Positions 53,170 to 63,017 of a stretch of DNA of 64,000 nucleotides are shown in pieces (within the stretch, counting starts at the first letter, position 1; each line of letters starts with the position of its first letter). The stretch is from the NCBI GenBank assembly GCA_024644235.1, contig JAHELJ010000004.1, positions 62,001 to 126,000 on the forward strand, written 5' to 3'. The DNA comes from Lewinellaceae bacterium (GTDB lineage: Bacteria > Bacteroidota > Bacteroidia > Chitinophagales > Saprospiraceae). Under the pieces are notes generated by a model. It had not been told where the DNA came from, did no database searches, and was given only the letters and a program-made list of their open reading frames with translations. The translations under genes and the position numbers were made by a program.

Positions 53170-54723
53170 TCAGCGAACTAATAATACATCACCTGACAAG
53201 ACCTGATCATCCGCTTCGATCACCCAGAGAAAAACATCAGGAGCTAATTCAGCATCGTCAGCATTCCCGTCCCAACCCAGGTTAAAGTTTTCGGTTTCGA
53301 AGACCTTTCCACCCCAGCGATTAAAGATTTGCATTCGAAAATTCGTTGGCGGGCTATTGGATTGAGGGAGCAGGAGATCGTTGATCCCATCTCCATTAGG
53401 GCTGAATGCATTTGGTACATAAATCTGCAGACTGCATTTATTGATGATGTTTATCGTATCTCTGACAATACAACCCTGGACAGTCGACTCCAACCACAAT
53501 AGTCCCGGCTCGGTAATTTCTATATTAGGTTCATTCGAACCATCAGACCACAAATAAGTATCTAGGTCATTTACCGTGAACATGAGTGACGGATCCTCCC
53601 GGAAGCACCACTCGATATCCTGCCCGATGTCTAAAGAAGGCTGGATCTGCTCTAAATTCAATTGTACCAGGCTGTCACAGCCTTCAGCGGTGGTCCAACT
53701 CTGCGTGTAGGTACCTGGTGTCCGGATCGTATCGCGATGAAAGAGATAGCTTTCCCCCAGGCAAAATGTATCCGACAAGAGGGTAAAGAGTTGATCGGTC
53801 ACCGTGAGTGATAGTTCCACTATGCTGTCACATCCAAATTGGCTCGTCAGGCTCTGCGAGAATCTGCCTGATTCTGTTAAAGAGTCAGTTCCCAAAAGAT
53901 AAAACTGGCCACGGCAGATTGTGTCCACTTCAGTGACCAGAAAGTGTGGACTCACAGCAAGCTCAAGATTAACTATGCTATCGCATCCGGTGGAACTCAA
54001 AAGGGTGTCTGAAAATATCCCGGATTCAGAGTAACGATTGTTGCCAACCGGAAAAAATTCGCCACTGCATATGGTCTCTGAAAGATCAGTGACCACTGTG
54101 CGGTTCATCGGAGTAAAGCTAATATCATCGAAATATGAGGATGATGTCCAGGCACTTAGGCCAATAGTTCCTGGCTGAGTATGTGAGCGATCAATTACTG
54201 AGAGTTCCAGTTCATCGTTCACATAGACCATGATTTCACCTGAACAAAATCGGTCTATTCTTATATCAAGCCACACATCCAAACCAAATTTTGGCGGAAC
54301 CTGATCGATGACCTGATCGACTCCATCCAGCCTCCTGATCAGTACAAGTTCAGGATTATCGGTAGTCAAGGGTTTGTATGAAATCCGGTAATAATTACTT
54401 GCATCTAAATACTGAAAAAGGAAATCAATATCAGAGACGGGTCCGTCCGCCAGGCAATAGTACTGGTAGGATCCATTATTGCCCTGAAAGCTATTGTGTA
54501 TGATAAGTGATTCTGCATCTCCAATATCCGGTCGATGCATCCGTAAGGAATAGGTACCGTTATACACGGTAGATAAGGTGATTTCAGCCGTATCCTTAAT
54601 GACTTGCCAGTTTGCAAGACTTGCGGATTCAAAATCTTCAATCAGGATCTGGCTATTACCGGGTAGTATGAAGCAGATGAAGCTGGTGACCAATAAAGCT
54701 AATTGGCGTCTTTTATTTGTCAT
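53170..54723 (-). CDS. Type IX secretion substrate with gliding-motility C-terminal domain
   Basis: I start at ATG 54723, which gives a signal peptide (LALLVTSFICFILPGNSQ). The 517-residue protein has an N-terminal beta-sandwich (about 30-215), then three repeats of about 65 residues with Cys at fixed places (SETICSGEFFPVG, DTICRGQFYLLG, DTFCLGESYLFH, each ending GCDSIV or GCDSLV). A CHU_C domain follows (VPNAFSPNGDGINDLLLP, FNRWGGKVFE, GWDGN). This C-terminal type marks export by the type IX system and attachment to the surface. Confidence 0.92.
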   Translation of the reverse strand: MTNKRRQLALLVTSFICFILPGNSQILIEDFESASLANWQVIKDTAEITLSTVYNGTYSLRMHRPDIGDAESLIIHNSFQGNNGSYQYYCLADGPVSDIDFLFQYLDASNYYRISYKPLTTDNPELVLIRRLDGVDQVIDQVPPKFGLDVWLDIRIDRFCSGEIMVYVNDELELSVIDRSHTQPGTIGLSAWTSSSYFDDISFTPMNRTVVTDLSETICSGEFFPVGNNRYSESGIFSDTLLSSTGCDSIVNLELAVSPHFLVTEVDTICRGQFYLLGTDSLTESGRFSQSLTSQFGCDSIVELSLTVTDQLFTLLSDTFCLGESYLFHRDTIRTPGTYTQSWTTAEGCDSLVQLNLEQIQPSLDIGQDIEWCFREDPSLMFTVNDLDTYLWSDGSNEPNIEITEPGLLWLESTVQGCIVRDTINIINKCSLQIYVPNAFSPNGDGINDLLLPQSNSPPTNFRMQIFNRWGGKVFETENFNLGWDGNADDAELAPDVFLWVIEADDQVLSGDVLLVR

Positions 54724-54774
54724 TTTGAGGCTCACTGCTTTTCTCGGTGGGCAAAAATAGGACATGCAAATGGA

Positions 54775-54806
54775 TTGGTTGTCTTAGTGTCAAGGTATAG
54801 GTTTTG
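54775..54806 (+). promoter_or_regulatory. Possible Bacteroidota sigma-ABfr-type promoter
   Basis: TTGG (54775-54778), a 19-base spacer and TAGGTTTTG (54798-54806) approach the Bacteroidota TTTG / TAnnTTTG consensus. The pair lies about 80 bases before the start at 54887. One extra base in the -7 box lowers confidence. Confidence 0.3.
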
Positions 54807-54886
54807 AAATGAGATCGTATTTTGAAACTAACGAACACTCCCAACCGTTTATTCCATCATATTCAACGTTAGACTGAAGCCACTTT

Positions 54887-57805
54887 ATGAAGAAGATAAT
54901 TTTGACCGCAGGTACTATTTGCTTTTTTCTAATCTCTGGCATCTTTAGTCAGAATGAAAAGAAGTCTGACGAGCAAATCAAGGCTTTCGTAGAAGTTCTC
55001 CGGGCAGACATCCGGGGTCCGTACAAAGATATTCGATGGTTTTGCAAAGATGGTCGAATTAACCCTCCGAAAGAACCCTGCGGTGAGGGTGGGGGAGTGC
55101 AAAGAGCGAGATATAAGGATGAGGTTAGCGCACTTGCGAAATCCAATCATATCTTTCTTGGGCAGATCTTATCAACTACCGACTTTGAAGAATTCTGGGA
55201 CAAGGATCACCATCATTCCCGGGCTAAGCAATATCAATTAGAGCAGTACCTTCGCTCAGTTGCCCATGATTGGGTATGGCAAAAGGCTCAATTTTACCGC
55301 GGTGCAATCCAGATCGAGGATGAAGAAGAGTGGGGTAAAGCATTTTTACAGTCCAGGCTTGCATCTGATGTCAACCTAAAGAGTCACTACTTTCTCTTAC
55401 GTGAGTTGGCTCGCGACCTGCCTCACCAGGGCGACTCACCTGCCAATCAATTGGTCCGGGCACAATCCAAGGTACTTTCTGATCAATATCCTGCTTTTAT
55501 GGACTTGCGGGTAAAAATTCATGGGCAGCCCGAAGCGAAGGACATTGATGCAGTTAGAAGTTTTTTGTCTACTCACCGGACAAAGTTAAATCAGACGCAG
55601 ATCCAGGACTTCGAGAAATTGATTGCCAACATGCAGACAATGTTTGGACCAGTAAACGAAAGTTCCTTTCGGCCCGATATCCAAAAGCTTCCGGCAAATT
55701 CTTCGATCAGGGAAAAGCTGGCAGCTGAGTTGAAACAAATTTCTTCCTTGCCTGCAGATCGGAAAATCGCCATGATCTCTAATCTTTTATGGGAGGTCCG
55801 CAAAGAAGTCTCTGCAACTCATAAACCTCTGGCCCGGTTAGCTCTTCTCGACCTTTCCCTCAAAATGGAGCAGGTAATTTTTACGGAGGTAGCGAATTGG
55901 CAGCCACATAATCTTCATGATCTTATGCAAAAGATCTACTTGTTGAGTGAAGCGGCAGCCGGTTGTGGATACATTGAAATATGGGAGTGGGAAGAGATCC
56001 GCGGAGATCTGATCGTTCCAGAATCCAGTGATCTTCAGCTAACCGACCTCAACCATTTTTTTGAAAGATCAAGGGCAGTCCTGGAATGGAGTGTGGGTAT
56101 GTTCCGTAGCCATTACGAGGATATCATCGGTAAGTATCAGAATTTTGCACCCCAATCTTACAGTTATCTTGATGATCGCATTCGGGGATCAGTACTTCTG
56201 GATCTTGGTTTGACGATAAGCCGGTTGGGAGACTTCACAGCTACTCAATCCAAAGTGAGGAACGAGGTCCTTGCATTGCCTGGTGCCAGCAGTACCCGAG
56301 GTCTGAATCCGGGATATGCTCTGGGCGAACTGGTGGTGGTCGAAAGTCAGATGGAGATAGAGGTGGCTGACGATAAGATCTATGTCTTCAACCGTCCGCC
56401 GGCCGATCTAAAGCCGGTGGCAGGTATTCTAACAGTGAGTGAAGGAAATCTGGTTTCCCATGTTCAGTTGTTGGCACGTAATCTGGGCATTCCAAACGCA
56501 GTGATTACGCCGCAGACCTTCAATGATTTAAAGGCATACCATGGTAAGATGATTTTTTATGCAGTAGGGCCCAAGGGTACAGTGATCATGAGAAACAGAG
56601 AGGAGATGAGTCAAGAGGAGAGGAACTTGTTCAGTGTGAGAAAAAGAAGTGAGCAACGGATCAAGGTGTCGGTCGAAAAGTTGGCCTTACTGGAAAGGCA
56701 AATCTTAGATCTTGCCAACCTTAGGGCAAATGACTCTGGGAAGTTATGCGGGCCGAAGGCAGCCAACCTGGGGCAATTGAAAGCATTGTTTCCAGACAAT
56801 GTGGTGGACGGTTTGGTCATTCCTTTCGGGATATTTAGAGAACACATGGATCAAACGATTCCCGGAGGTAATGTAACCTACTGGAATAGACTGATGACTA
56901 TCTTCCGTGATACCGAAAAGATGAGGATAGAAGGTCAGACCGAACCAGCTATCGAGAAGGCCGTCATTGACAGACTGGAGGCTCTTAGGGAAGAAATTAG
57001 GAATATGCCATTGCTGCCACATTTTGTCGAGCAGCTGCATGCGGATTTCGTCACTGTCCTCAATCATCCTCTTGGGAGGGTTCCGGTTTTTCTCCGTAGT
57101 GATACCAACATGGAAGACCTAAAGGATTTCACCGGAGCAGGGTTGAATTTGACCCTGTTTAATGTCTTGGAAAGCGAGAAGATACTGCAAGGAATCAAAG
57201 ATGTGTGGGCTTCACCCTACTCCGAACGAAGCTACCGATGGAGACAGAAGTATTTGCTCAATCCGGAAAATGTTTACCCTTCTATATTGATAATCCCGAG
57301 TATAAATGCGGATTGTTCCGGAGTATTGATTACCAAGGGCATTCAATCAGACGATGACCTGGACGTGAGTATCGCTTTTAATCGGGGAGTGGGAGGAGCG
57401 GTAGACGGTCAGGCGGCCGAGACCTATTTGCTGGAGAATGAAGGATCGGATAGGTTGATCGCTCCATCCCGTGAGCATTCATACATTACAATTCCTGCAA
57501 GCGGAGGTCGTAAAGTCATCTATGCATCATTTGAAACACCCATTCTTGGAAAGTCGGAACGGGAGGTATTAAGGAGCATCGCTGCTGAGGCTCGGCAGCT
57601 ACTACCTACCATTCCAGGTATTGAAACTGCAGGACCTTTCGACATGGAGTTGGGTTTCAAAGACGGGCAACTCTGGTTGTTTCAGGTGCGCCCTTTCGTA
57701 GAAAATAAAAACGCTCGTGCTTCTGAGTATCTGAATAAGTTGGTCCCTGAAATCTCAACTAAAAGAACAATTTCACTGGAAGCGGACTTAACAAGAATGC
57801 AATGA
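54887..57805 (+). CDS. Exported PEP/pyruvate dikinase-like ATP-grasp protein
   Basis: The 972-residue protein starts with a clear Sec signal peptide (KIILTAGTICFFLISGIFSQ). Residues to about 450 are helical and unknown. Residues about 460-570 resemble the swivelling phosphohistidine domain (GNLVSHVQLLARNLGIP). From about 620 a PPDK_N-type ATP-grasp domain follows (KLCGPKAANLGQLKALF, FLRSDTNMEDLKDFTGAG, ending ELGFKDGQLWLFQVRPF). No PEP-binding barrel is present. Such phosphotransferases are normally cytosolic, as ATP is. The stop overlaps the next start by 4 bases. Confidence 0.85.
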   Translation: MKKIILTAGTICFFLISGIFSQNEKKSDEQIKAFVEVLRADIRGPYKDIRWFCKDGRINPPKEPCGEGGGVQRARYKDEVSALAKSNHIFLGQILSTTDFEEFWDKDHHHSRAKQYQLEQYLRSVAHDWVWQKAQFYRGAIQIEDEEEWGKAFLQSRLASDVNLKSHYFLLRELARDLPHQGDSPANQLVRAQSKVLSDQYPAFMDLRVKIHGQPEAKDIDAVRSFLSTHRTKLNQTQIQDFEKLIANMQTMFGPVNESSFRPDIQKLPANSSIREKLAAELKQISSLPADRKIAMISNLLWEVRKEVSATHKPLARLALLDLSLKMEQVIFTEVANWQPHNLHDLMQKIYLLSEAAAGCGYIEIWEWEEIRGDLIVPESSDLQLTDLNHFFERSRAVLEWSVGMFRSHYEDIIGKYQNFAPQSYSYLDDRIRGSVLLDLGLTISRLGDFTATQSKVRNEVLALPGASSTRGLNPGYALGELVVVESQMEIEVADDKIYVFNRPPADLKPVAGILTVSEGNLVSHVQLLARNLGIPNAVITPQTFNDLKAYHGKMIFYAVGPKGTVIMRNREEMSQEERNLFSVRKRSEQRIKVSVEKLALLERQILDLANLRANDSGKLCGPKAANLGQLKALFPDNVVDGLVIPFGIFREHMDQTIPGGNVTYWNRLMTIFRDTEKMRIEGQTEPAIEKAVIDRLEALREEIRNMPLLPHFVEQLHADFVTVLNHPLGRVPVFLRSDTNMEDLKDFTGAGLNLTLFNVLESEKILQGIKDVWASPYSERSYRWRQKYLLNPENVYPSILIIPSINADCSGVLITKGIQSDDDLDVSIAFNRGVGGAVDGQAAETYLLENEGSDRLIAPSREHSYITIPASGGRKVIYASFETPILGKSEREVLRSIAAEARQLLPTIPGIETAGPFDMELGFKDGQLWLFQVRPFVENKNARASEYLNKLVPEISTKRTISLEADLTRMQ

Positions 57806-59052
57806 AAAAGTTCATAAGCTGTATACTACTGGTGTTGGGAGCGAGCATGATAATGGCTCCTACCTATCCTATTGATGGGTACGATCGAACCGGAATAAGG
57901 CGATTGGCCCGTTTACAAATGATTCAAGAGGGGTCTCTGCAAGGAACAGCAAATCTATCCGGAGCACTCCGGGCGATGGATGAGATCAAATTGAATCTGG
58001 TTGAAGGCACTCTCAAGGATATGACGTTGCCCGAAGTAGATCCGGAATTACAAAAAAAGCTAAATCAGTTGTTTCCGAACATGCATGAGAGTTATTCAAT
58101 TGCTCTTTTGGATATCACTCCCGGCCGCCCGGTACGTTTTGCAGAACGCCAGCCACAAAGGCAATTTCAGCCAGGAAGCGTGGGGAAACTGGCTATCGCT
58201 GCAGGGTTGTTTTGTGAGTTGGAAAGCATTTATCCTGAGTCATTTGAGGATCGCATTAGATTATTGAAAGATAAAAAGGTAAGAGCTGGAGTATGGGCTA
58301 TTCCGAATGAGCACACGGTACCCTTTTTTGATCCTGCTACCAAACAGTTTTTCAAAAGAGTGCTGCAGGAGCAAGATGTCTTTTCACTCTATGAGTGGGT
58401 CGATCACATGCTTTCGGTTAGTTCGAATGGCGCTGCCAGTGTGCTATGGCGGGAGCTAATTCTGATGCGGGCTTTTGGTCAGCAATATCCTGATCTGTCC
58501 GAATCCCAAGCCAATGAGTATTTTAAGAATACACCTAAAACTGAACTAAGTGAGATTGCAATGTCTATTGTCAATGATCCACTCCGAAGTCTTGGAATCG
58601 GGGAAGATGAATGGCGATTGGGCAGTTTGTTTACCCGTGGCGGCAAGTCAATGGTCCCTGGCCTAGGAGGAAGCACCGGCACGCCTTATGGAATGATGAA
58701 ATTCTTAATTGCAGTTGAGCAAGGGAAGTTAGTGGACCCTTCATCCAGTCTTGAATTGAAGAGATTGATGTATATGACCGATCGCAGGATCCGGTATGCA
58801 TCTGCCAAGGTCTTGTCTGACGCCGCTGTATATTTTAAATCGGGAAGCCTGTATAAATGTCAACCGGAGGAAGGATACGAATGTCGCAAGTACATGGGAA
58901 ATGTGAACAACTACATGAATTCAGTAGCCATAGTTGAGCACCCTGATGGTACCAAGTACCTGGTGACTTTGATGTCAAATGTTCTGAAAAAGAATTCGAG
59001 CAACGATCACTTCGCATTAGCGACGCATATCGATCGGCTAATTCGATCTTAA
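57802..59052 (+). CDS. Exported serine beta-lactamase-fold (class A-like) protein
   Basis: The start overlaps the dikinase-like gene (ATGA), so the two are coupled. A signal peptide (FISCILLVLGASMIMAP) precedes a 416-residue protein with the motifs of the serine hydrolase fold: SxxK in PGSVGKL, SxN in SVSSNGAAS and KSG in YFKSGSLY. This is the Beta-lactamase2 type. The extended helical N-terminus and the loop before KSG are longer than in true beta-lactamases. A peptidoglycan or small-amide role is more likely than resistance. Confidence 0.85.
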   Translation: MKKFISCILLVLGASMIMAPTYPIDGYDRTGIRRLARLQMIQEGSLQGTANLSGALRAMDEIKLNLVEGTLKDMTLPEVDPELQKKLNQLFPNMHESYSIALLDITPGRPVRFAERQPQRQFQPGSVGKLAIAAGLFCELESIYPESFEDRIRLLKDKKVRAGVWAIPNEHTVPFFDPATKQFFKRVLQEQDVFSLYEWVDHMLSVSSNGAASVLWRELILMRAFGQQYPDLSESQANEYFKNTPKTELSEIAMSIVNDPLRSLGIGEDEWRLGSLFTRGGKSMVPGLGGSTGTPYGMMKFLIAVEQGKLVDPSSSLELKRLMYMTDRRIRYASAKVLSDAAVYFKSGSLYKCQPEEGYECRKYMGNVNNYMNSVAIVEHPDGTKYLVTLMSNVLKKNSSNDHFALATHIDRLIRS

Positions 59053-61889
59053 TCTTTCCTGGAGTTTAGAATCTGAATGGTCTTCAGGGCAGACTGATAT
59101 ACCTTGGTATTCCTCGTCGCAGCTCCACATTCCTCGACTATGGGGATGTAATTTGGATCACCTAATTGCTGAATAAGGTCAAGCACGGCAAGTTTGACCT
59201 GAAAGTCCTTTCCTAAAAGCAAAGTGGCAAAGCTTGTATAGTCATCGGGAATGGGTAAACTGAGGTTTTCCAAGGCTTCCGATGAAATCGAATCCAGGTA
59301 GGCATTTTCAACTATGGGGATCAGGATCTTCTTAAGGCTGGGTTCTAGCAAGTTATCCAGATATTCGATTGAGCTGCTTCTCATTTCTTCCGTGGTACTT
59401 CGGATACCTTTGTAAATCACATGCACATCATCCGGCGGATACTTCAGTCCCAAAAGTCTAAAGATTCGTTCCAGGTTTTGATCAAGTCTTTTTTCCAATA
59501 CCCGAATGAGTGATTCACGGGCTTCCTTCTCGGGCTCAGGGATCTCTTTGCTGTCGCTTTCAGTCATCGAAGCGTGCAGATACATAGCTGAAATGGTATC
59601 ATAGAAGACCCGTGCTTCTTCGTAGATGCGTTTTACGACAGCCTTCTCATTAAAGGACAAAAACGGATGGGATCTTCGAAGATGATTGAGCCCTCGCAGA
59701 GCCTCCATTCGAATTATCGCATCAGAATGGTCCATCAAAGAGAACAGTGCGTCAACAGCTGGTTGCGCTCCAATAGCTCCCAGTACAGCCGGAAGTTTAT
59801 AGACACTGGGATCACCGATTGCTGATATGGGAATTTCTTCCATGATGATTGGAACAATTCCCTTACCATAAGATGCCAGCGCTTTTATAGCCTCATCGGA
59901 GGAGCTACCATCAACTTTCTCCATCAAAGCGGCAAGAAAATAATCATCCCGGGTATATCCTGCTGCCAGTACAGCCTCACGAGCAAGGTCTGATTCATCA
60001 GACATCGCTTCGAGCAGCAAAGGATACCTGCTCTGCATTCGGGCATATCCTACCGTTTTGAATACTGCTGTCTTCAGTAAATTTGAATCTATCTGTCCCT
60101 GATCAGTAAAGGACATACTTTCTTGCCATAAATCTTGGACGTACTTTTCCAGATTTAAATCCTGTTGCAACTGCGGATTGTCAGTGGTTTCTTTTGCCAG
60201 GCTGACAAGGGCAGCACCCCGAACTCTCGGATCAGGATCATTCAGAAATGACTCCAACCCATCGATTCTGAATGCAGGATCTTTGGCAAAGAGGTATTCG
60301 AAAGCTTCAATTTTTACGCGCTGTGAGGGATCCCTGGTTAAACTGCGGATTTTTTCGAGATGGGAGGAGTCTTTAAAAAAGTATAAGATTTGAATGGCCT
60401 CTGCTCTGATATCTGATGACTGATGATTCAGGAGAGAGGCCACTTCATCAACTAAGCGTTCATCATTGGCCTCTTTGATTTTTCGCAACACATATAATTG
60501 CTGTTTTTCACTACCATGCTCGAGCACACTCTTCAGTCCCTTCAAAATAGAAGGATGTTTATCTGCTAATTCCGTTTCTGCGGCACCGTCGATTTCAATC
60601 CGGGCTTTGAAAGAACGGAAGTATTCACGTCTAACCCTGCTGGCGAAATAGATCCATAGACCCACAAATAGAATAATCAAAAGATTAATGGCAATGGAGG
60701 GCAACTTGAGAGCTGTCACGACGAAGATCAGGATCAGACCACTGACTCCGGTAGCCAAACTATCGACAAAAACATCAATGAAGGTTTTGGTTCTGTTTTT
60801 GATTTCCATTGGAATGGGAAGAACCAACAGCTCCAGGGCCGCTTTGTTGATGGACTGTTTCAGACTGGCGTCGCCCATTTTCAGTAATATGGCAATAGCT
60901 AATACAGGAAAGAAAATAAGAGCCATCGCTGACAACATGAGCAACGTCGGCAAGATGAATAGCGAGCTGCCTACTCCATAGTTACCCACTACTCGCCTGG
61001 TAATAAACAGTTGAATAAAGAGCGATATCAGGTTGAAGGTGGAAAACCAGAAACCGAAAAATGCTGTTAGTTCGTTGGGATCACTGATCCTTGAAGATGA
61101 GAAATCACTAAACTGATAATCCACCAACTTAGCCACAATCACGCTAGTCCCGACGATCACTGCCAGATAGGTCAGATGCCGTGACTGCCTGATCAATTCC
61201 CAGGGTCTTTTTGAGTGCAATCGAACCCTTCTTTCTTTCTGAAATGTGGTGAGGGAGATTTCTACATGGTTATTCCAAATTCTCTTGGTAAGGCTGATAC
61301 ATAGAAATAAGAAAAATGCACCCAGAAATAGGAGAAATTCACTGCTCATGAATTGAGCGATGATTGATGTAAGGTAACCTCCAGCAATTCCACCAGCGAT
61401 CGCACCGGCCCCAATAAACCCAAAAAGTCGCTTGGCTTCTCTGGCATTGAAGACTACGTTGGCAAGAATCCAAAACTGCGAGGCGGAGAGTACCCCATAA
61501 ATGGCAACCCAAACAAAGAAGATGTACAGCACCCAGCCCTCGAGGAAATTTAATCGCAGCAGTATGCCGAAAACAATCAGACAGGCCACGGAGGCCCAAA
61601 TCGTATACTGAATAATCTGAATCAAAGCATACCGGCCTAGCAGGCGTGAATACCACATGGTTATGACAGCCGCAAAAATTGCTACCAGCAGATAGGCTTT
61701 GGGCAGGTCTTCTACTCCAAATTTTGACAGAAATAAAGCGTTAACGGTCGGTTTTACAACAAGCAGGGTACAGATAAGCAGGAAAATGTAGATCTGCATC
61801 AAAAAGGCTCGCTCGAATTCGCCAGGACGAATTTCAAAGAGCCTGAGTAGGGTGTTTCTGATTCCCTGAACAATGTACATGTCTGGCAA
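59049..61889 (-). CDS. ADP/ATP carrier-like membrane protein with HEAT repeats
   Basis: Residues 1 to about 430 hold about twelve membrane helices with an opening (ALFLSKFGVEDLPKAYLLVA) like that of the plastid/bacterial nucleotide transporter (NTT/Npt) family. Residues about 440-946 are HEAT-type helical pairs (DIRAEAIQILYFFKD, DPRVRGAALVSLAKE, DAIIRMEALRGLNHL). Both membranes and partner-binding scaffolds would be linked. Free-living Bacteroidota have such proteins, with no proven substrate. The 3' end overlaps the convergent beta-lactamase-fold gene by 4 bases. Confidence 0.85.
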   Translation of the reverse strand: MPDMYIVQGIRNTLLRLFEIRPGEFERAFLMQIYIFLLICTLLVVKPTVNALFLSKFGVEDLPKAYLLVAIFAAVITMWYSRLLGRYALIQIIQYTIWASVACLIVFGILLRLNFLEGWVLYIFFVWVAIYGVLSASQFWILANVVFNAREAKRLFGFIGAGAIAGGIAGGYLTSIIAQFMSSEFLLFLGAFFLFLCISLTKRIWNNHVEISLTTFQKERRVRLHSKRPWELIRQSRHLTYLAVIVGTSVIVAKLVDYQFSDFSSSRISDPNELTAFFGFWFSTFNLISLFIQLFITRRVVGNYGVGSSLFILPTLLMLSAMALIFFPVLAIAILLKMGDASLKQSINKAALELLVLPIPMEIKNRTKTFIDVFVDSLATGVSGLILIFVVTALKLPSIAINLLIILFVGLWIYFASRVRREYFRSFKARIEIDGAAETELADKHPSILKGLKSVLEHGSEKQQLYVLRKIKEANDERLVDEVASLLNHQSSDIRAEAIQILYFFKDSSHLEKIRSLTRDPSQRVKIEAFEYLFAKDPAFRIDGLESFLNDPDPRVRGAALVSLAKETTDNPQLQQDLNLEKYVQDLWQESMSFTDQGQIDSNLLKTAVFKTVGYARMQSRYPLLLEAMSDESDLAREAVLAAGYTRDDYFLAALMEKVDGSSSDEAIKALASYGKGIVPIIMEEIPISAIGDPSVYKLPAVLGAIGAQPAVDALFSLMDHSDAIIRMEALRGLNHLRRSHPFLSFNEKAVVKRIYEEARVFYDTISAMYLHASMTESDSKEIPEPEKEARESLIRVLEKRLDQNLERIFRLLGLKYPPDDVHVIYKGIRSTTEEMRSSSIEYLDNLLEPSLKKILIPIVENAYLDSISSEALENLSLPIPDDYTSFATLLLGKDFQVKLAVLDLIQQLGDPNYIPIVEECGAATRNTKVYQSALKTIQILNSRKD

Positions 61890-61938
61890 TAGTCAGGGAT
61901 TGAAGATAGAAACTAGTAAAATACCGTTTGTTGAAAAA

Positions 61939-62850
61939 TTAGTGCTTCATCATTTCATCAACTGCGTAAGCCAGCTGCCTTAATGTGCGTTCACCATCTT
62001 CGTCTTCTACCAGGCAAGCAAGAATATATTGGCGCTGTGGGCCCCATACCAAAATGGAATCTGAGTGATAAGACCGCCAGGAACCAGACTTTCGAAACAG
62101 CTTAGCCCTGGGCGCAGTACGATCAAGGGTGTTGACAAATTTATGATTCAGGGCAGGATCAACCAGGATGTCCAACATCTGTTTGCTCCGAGCCGGACTG
62201 ACCAATTTCCCAAAAGCCAATAAATAGTAGAACCGACAAACCTGGGAAACCGAAGCTGCATGGCTTAGGCCCTTTATTGGATCTGGATAACGTCTACCCT
62301 GAGCGGCATATCGCTTTCCCACCCAAAGTCCACCTCCGTACTCCTCGTCGTAGAGTTCGTAACGGGGATCGGTTAGAACGCTTTCAATCTTTTCGTATCC
62401 CACTAAATCAATCATTCTTGTGGAAGCCTGGTTATCAGATTTACTGATCATTAGTTTCAGATCCCTTTGCACAGCCTCCGTGTCTTCGATCTCCTGCCTC
62501 TCAAGAGCATCAACTACTGCTAAGAGAATGGCAATTTTCGGCAGGCTAGCTGCATACATCATTTCATTACCATTTACCCTTGCATATCGAACCGCTTCCG
62601 GATCACTCAGGTCTACGATTCCCACTGACATCCTCTTGGATGACACCATTTTATTCCACTTTGAATTCGATTGAATACAACGGTCTAACAAGACTTGAAG
62701 ATCATCATCCTGTAATGATCGCAAGGGCTGCACGGAAGTCCCGATATCGAAGGGAAGAGCTGATGAACTGCCATTCTGTGCCCAGGTGGAAATACACAGA
62801 ACAACGGATAGAACGAGGGGGGTGGCAAGTTTGATTAATTTGTTACACAT
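61939..62850 (-). CDS. Exported serine beta-lactamase-fold (class A-like) protein
   Basis: The 303-residue protein has a signal peptide (LATPLVLSVVLCISTWAQ), SxxK in ASLPKIAI, SDN in ISKSDNQAS and KSG in FRKSGSWRS. It fits class A length (about 280-300) better than the paralogue at 57802. The typical Glu166 of the omega loop cannot be assigned by eye, so hydrolysis of beta-lactams is uncertain. It starts upstream of, and in the same direction as, the carrier-like gene 49 bases away. Confidence 0.87.
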   Translation of the reverse strand: MCNKLIKLATPLVLSVVLCISTWAQNGSSSALPFDIGTSVQPLRSLQDDDLQVLLDRCIQSNSKWNKMVSSKRMSVGIVDLSDPEAVRYARVNGNEMMYAASLPKIAILLAVVDALERQEIEDTEAVQRDLKLMISKSDNQASTRMIDLVGYEKIESVLTDPRYELYDEEYGGGLWVGKRYAAQGRRYPDPIKGLSHAASVSQVCRFYYLLAFGKLVSPARSKQMLDILVDPALNHKFVNTLDRTAPRAKLFRKSGSWRSYHSDSILVWGPQRQYILACLVEDEDGERTLRQLAYAVDEMMKH

Positions 62851-63017
62851 ATTGCACTTACCTGCAGGAAATTGACTGCAGTCTATAATGCGCTATAAAC
62901 TCCAATAGAGGGGTAATTAGTTTCCAAAATCGCAATTATTTTTCAAGAAGTCTTTAGTTGGTATTTTCATTGGGTCCATCAACTTTTGGTCCTGCTTCTG
63001 AATTCGTAAATTAAGGT
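62851..63017. other. Divergent promoter region
   Basis: This 167-bp gap separates the beta-lactamase-fold gene from the M29-like gene on the other strand. A weak match to a Bacteroidota promoter for the rightward gene is TTG (62958-62960), a 20-base spacer and AACTTTTG (62981-62988). I see no repeat or RNA. Confidence 0.3.

Noticed and set aside
53586-53786. 66-codon + strand frame inside the type IX cargo gene
   Set aside because: It is antisense to the repeat region of a well-supported gene and shows no domain.
61939-62850. Antibiotic-resistance beta-lactamase
   Set aside because: The fold motifs are present, but the omega-loop Glu cannot be seen, and a close paralogue in the same area is built into a housekeeping-like cluster. 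Resistance is not supported by sequence alone.
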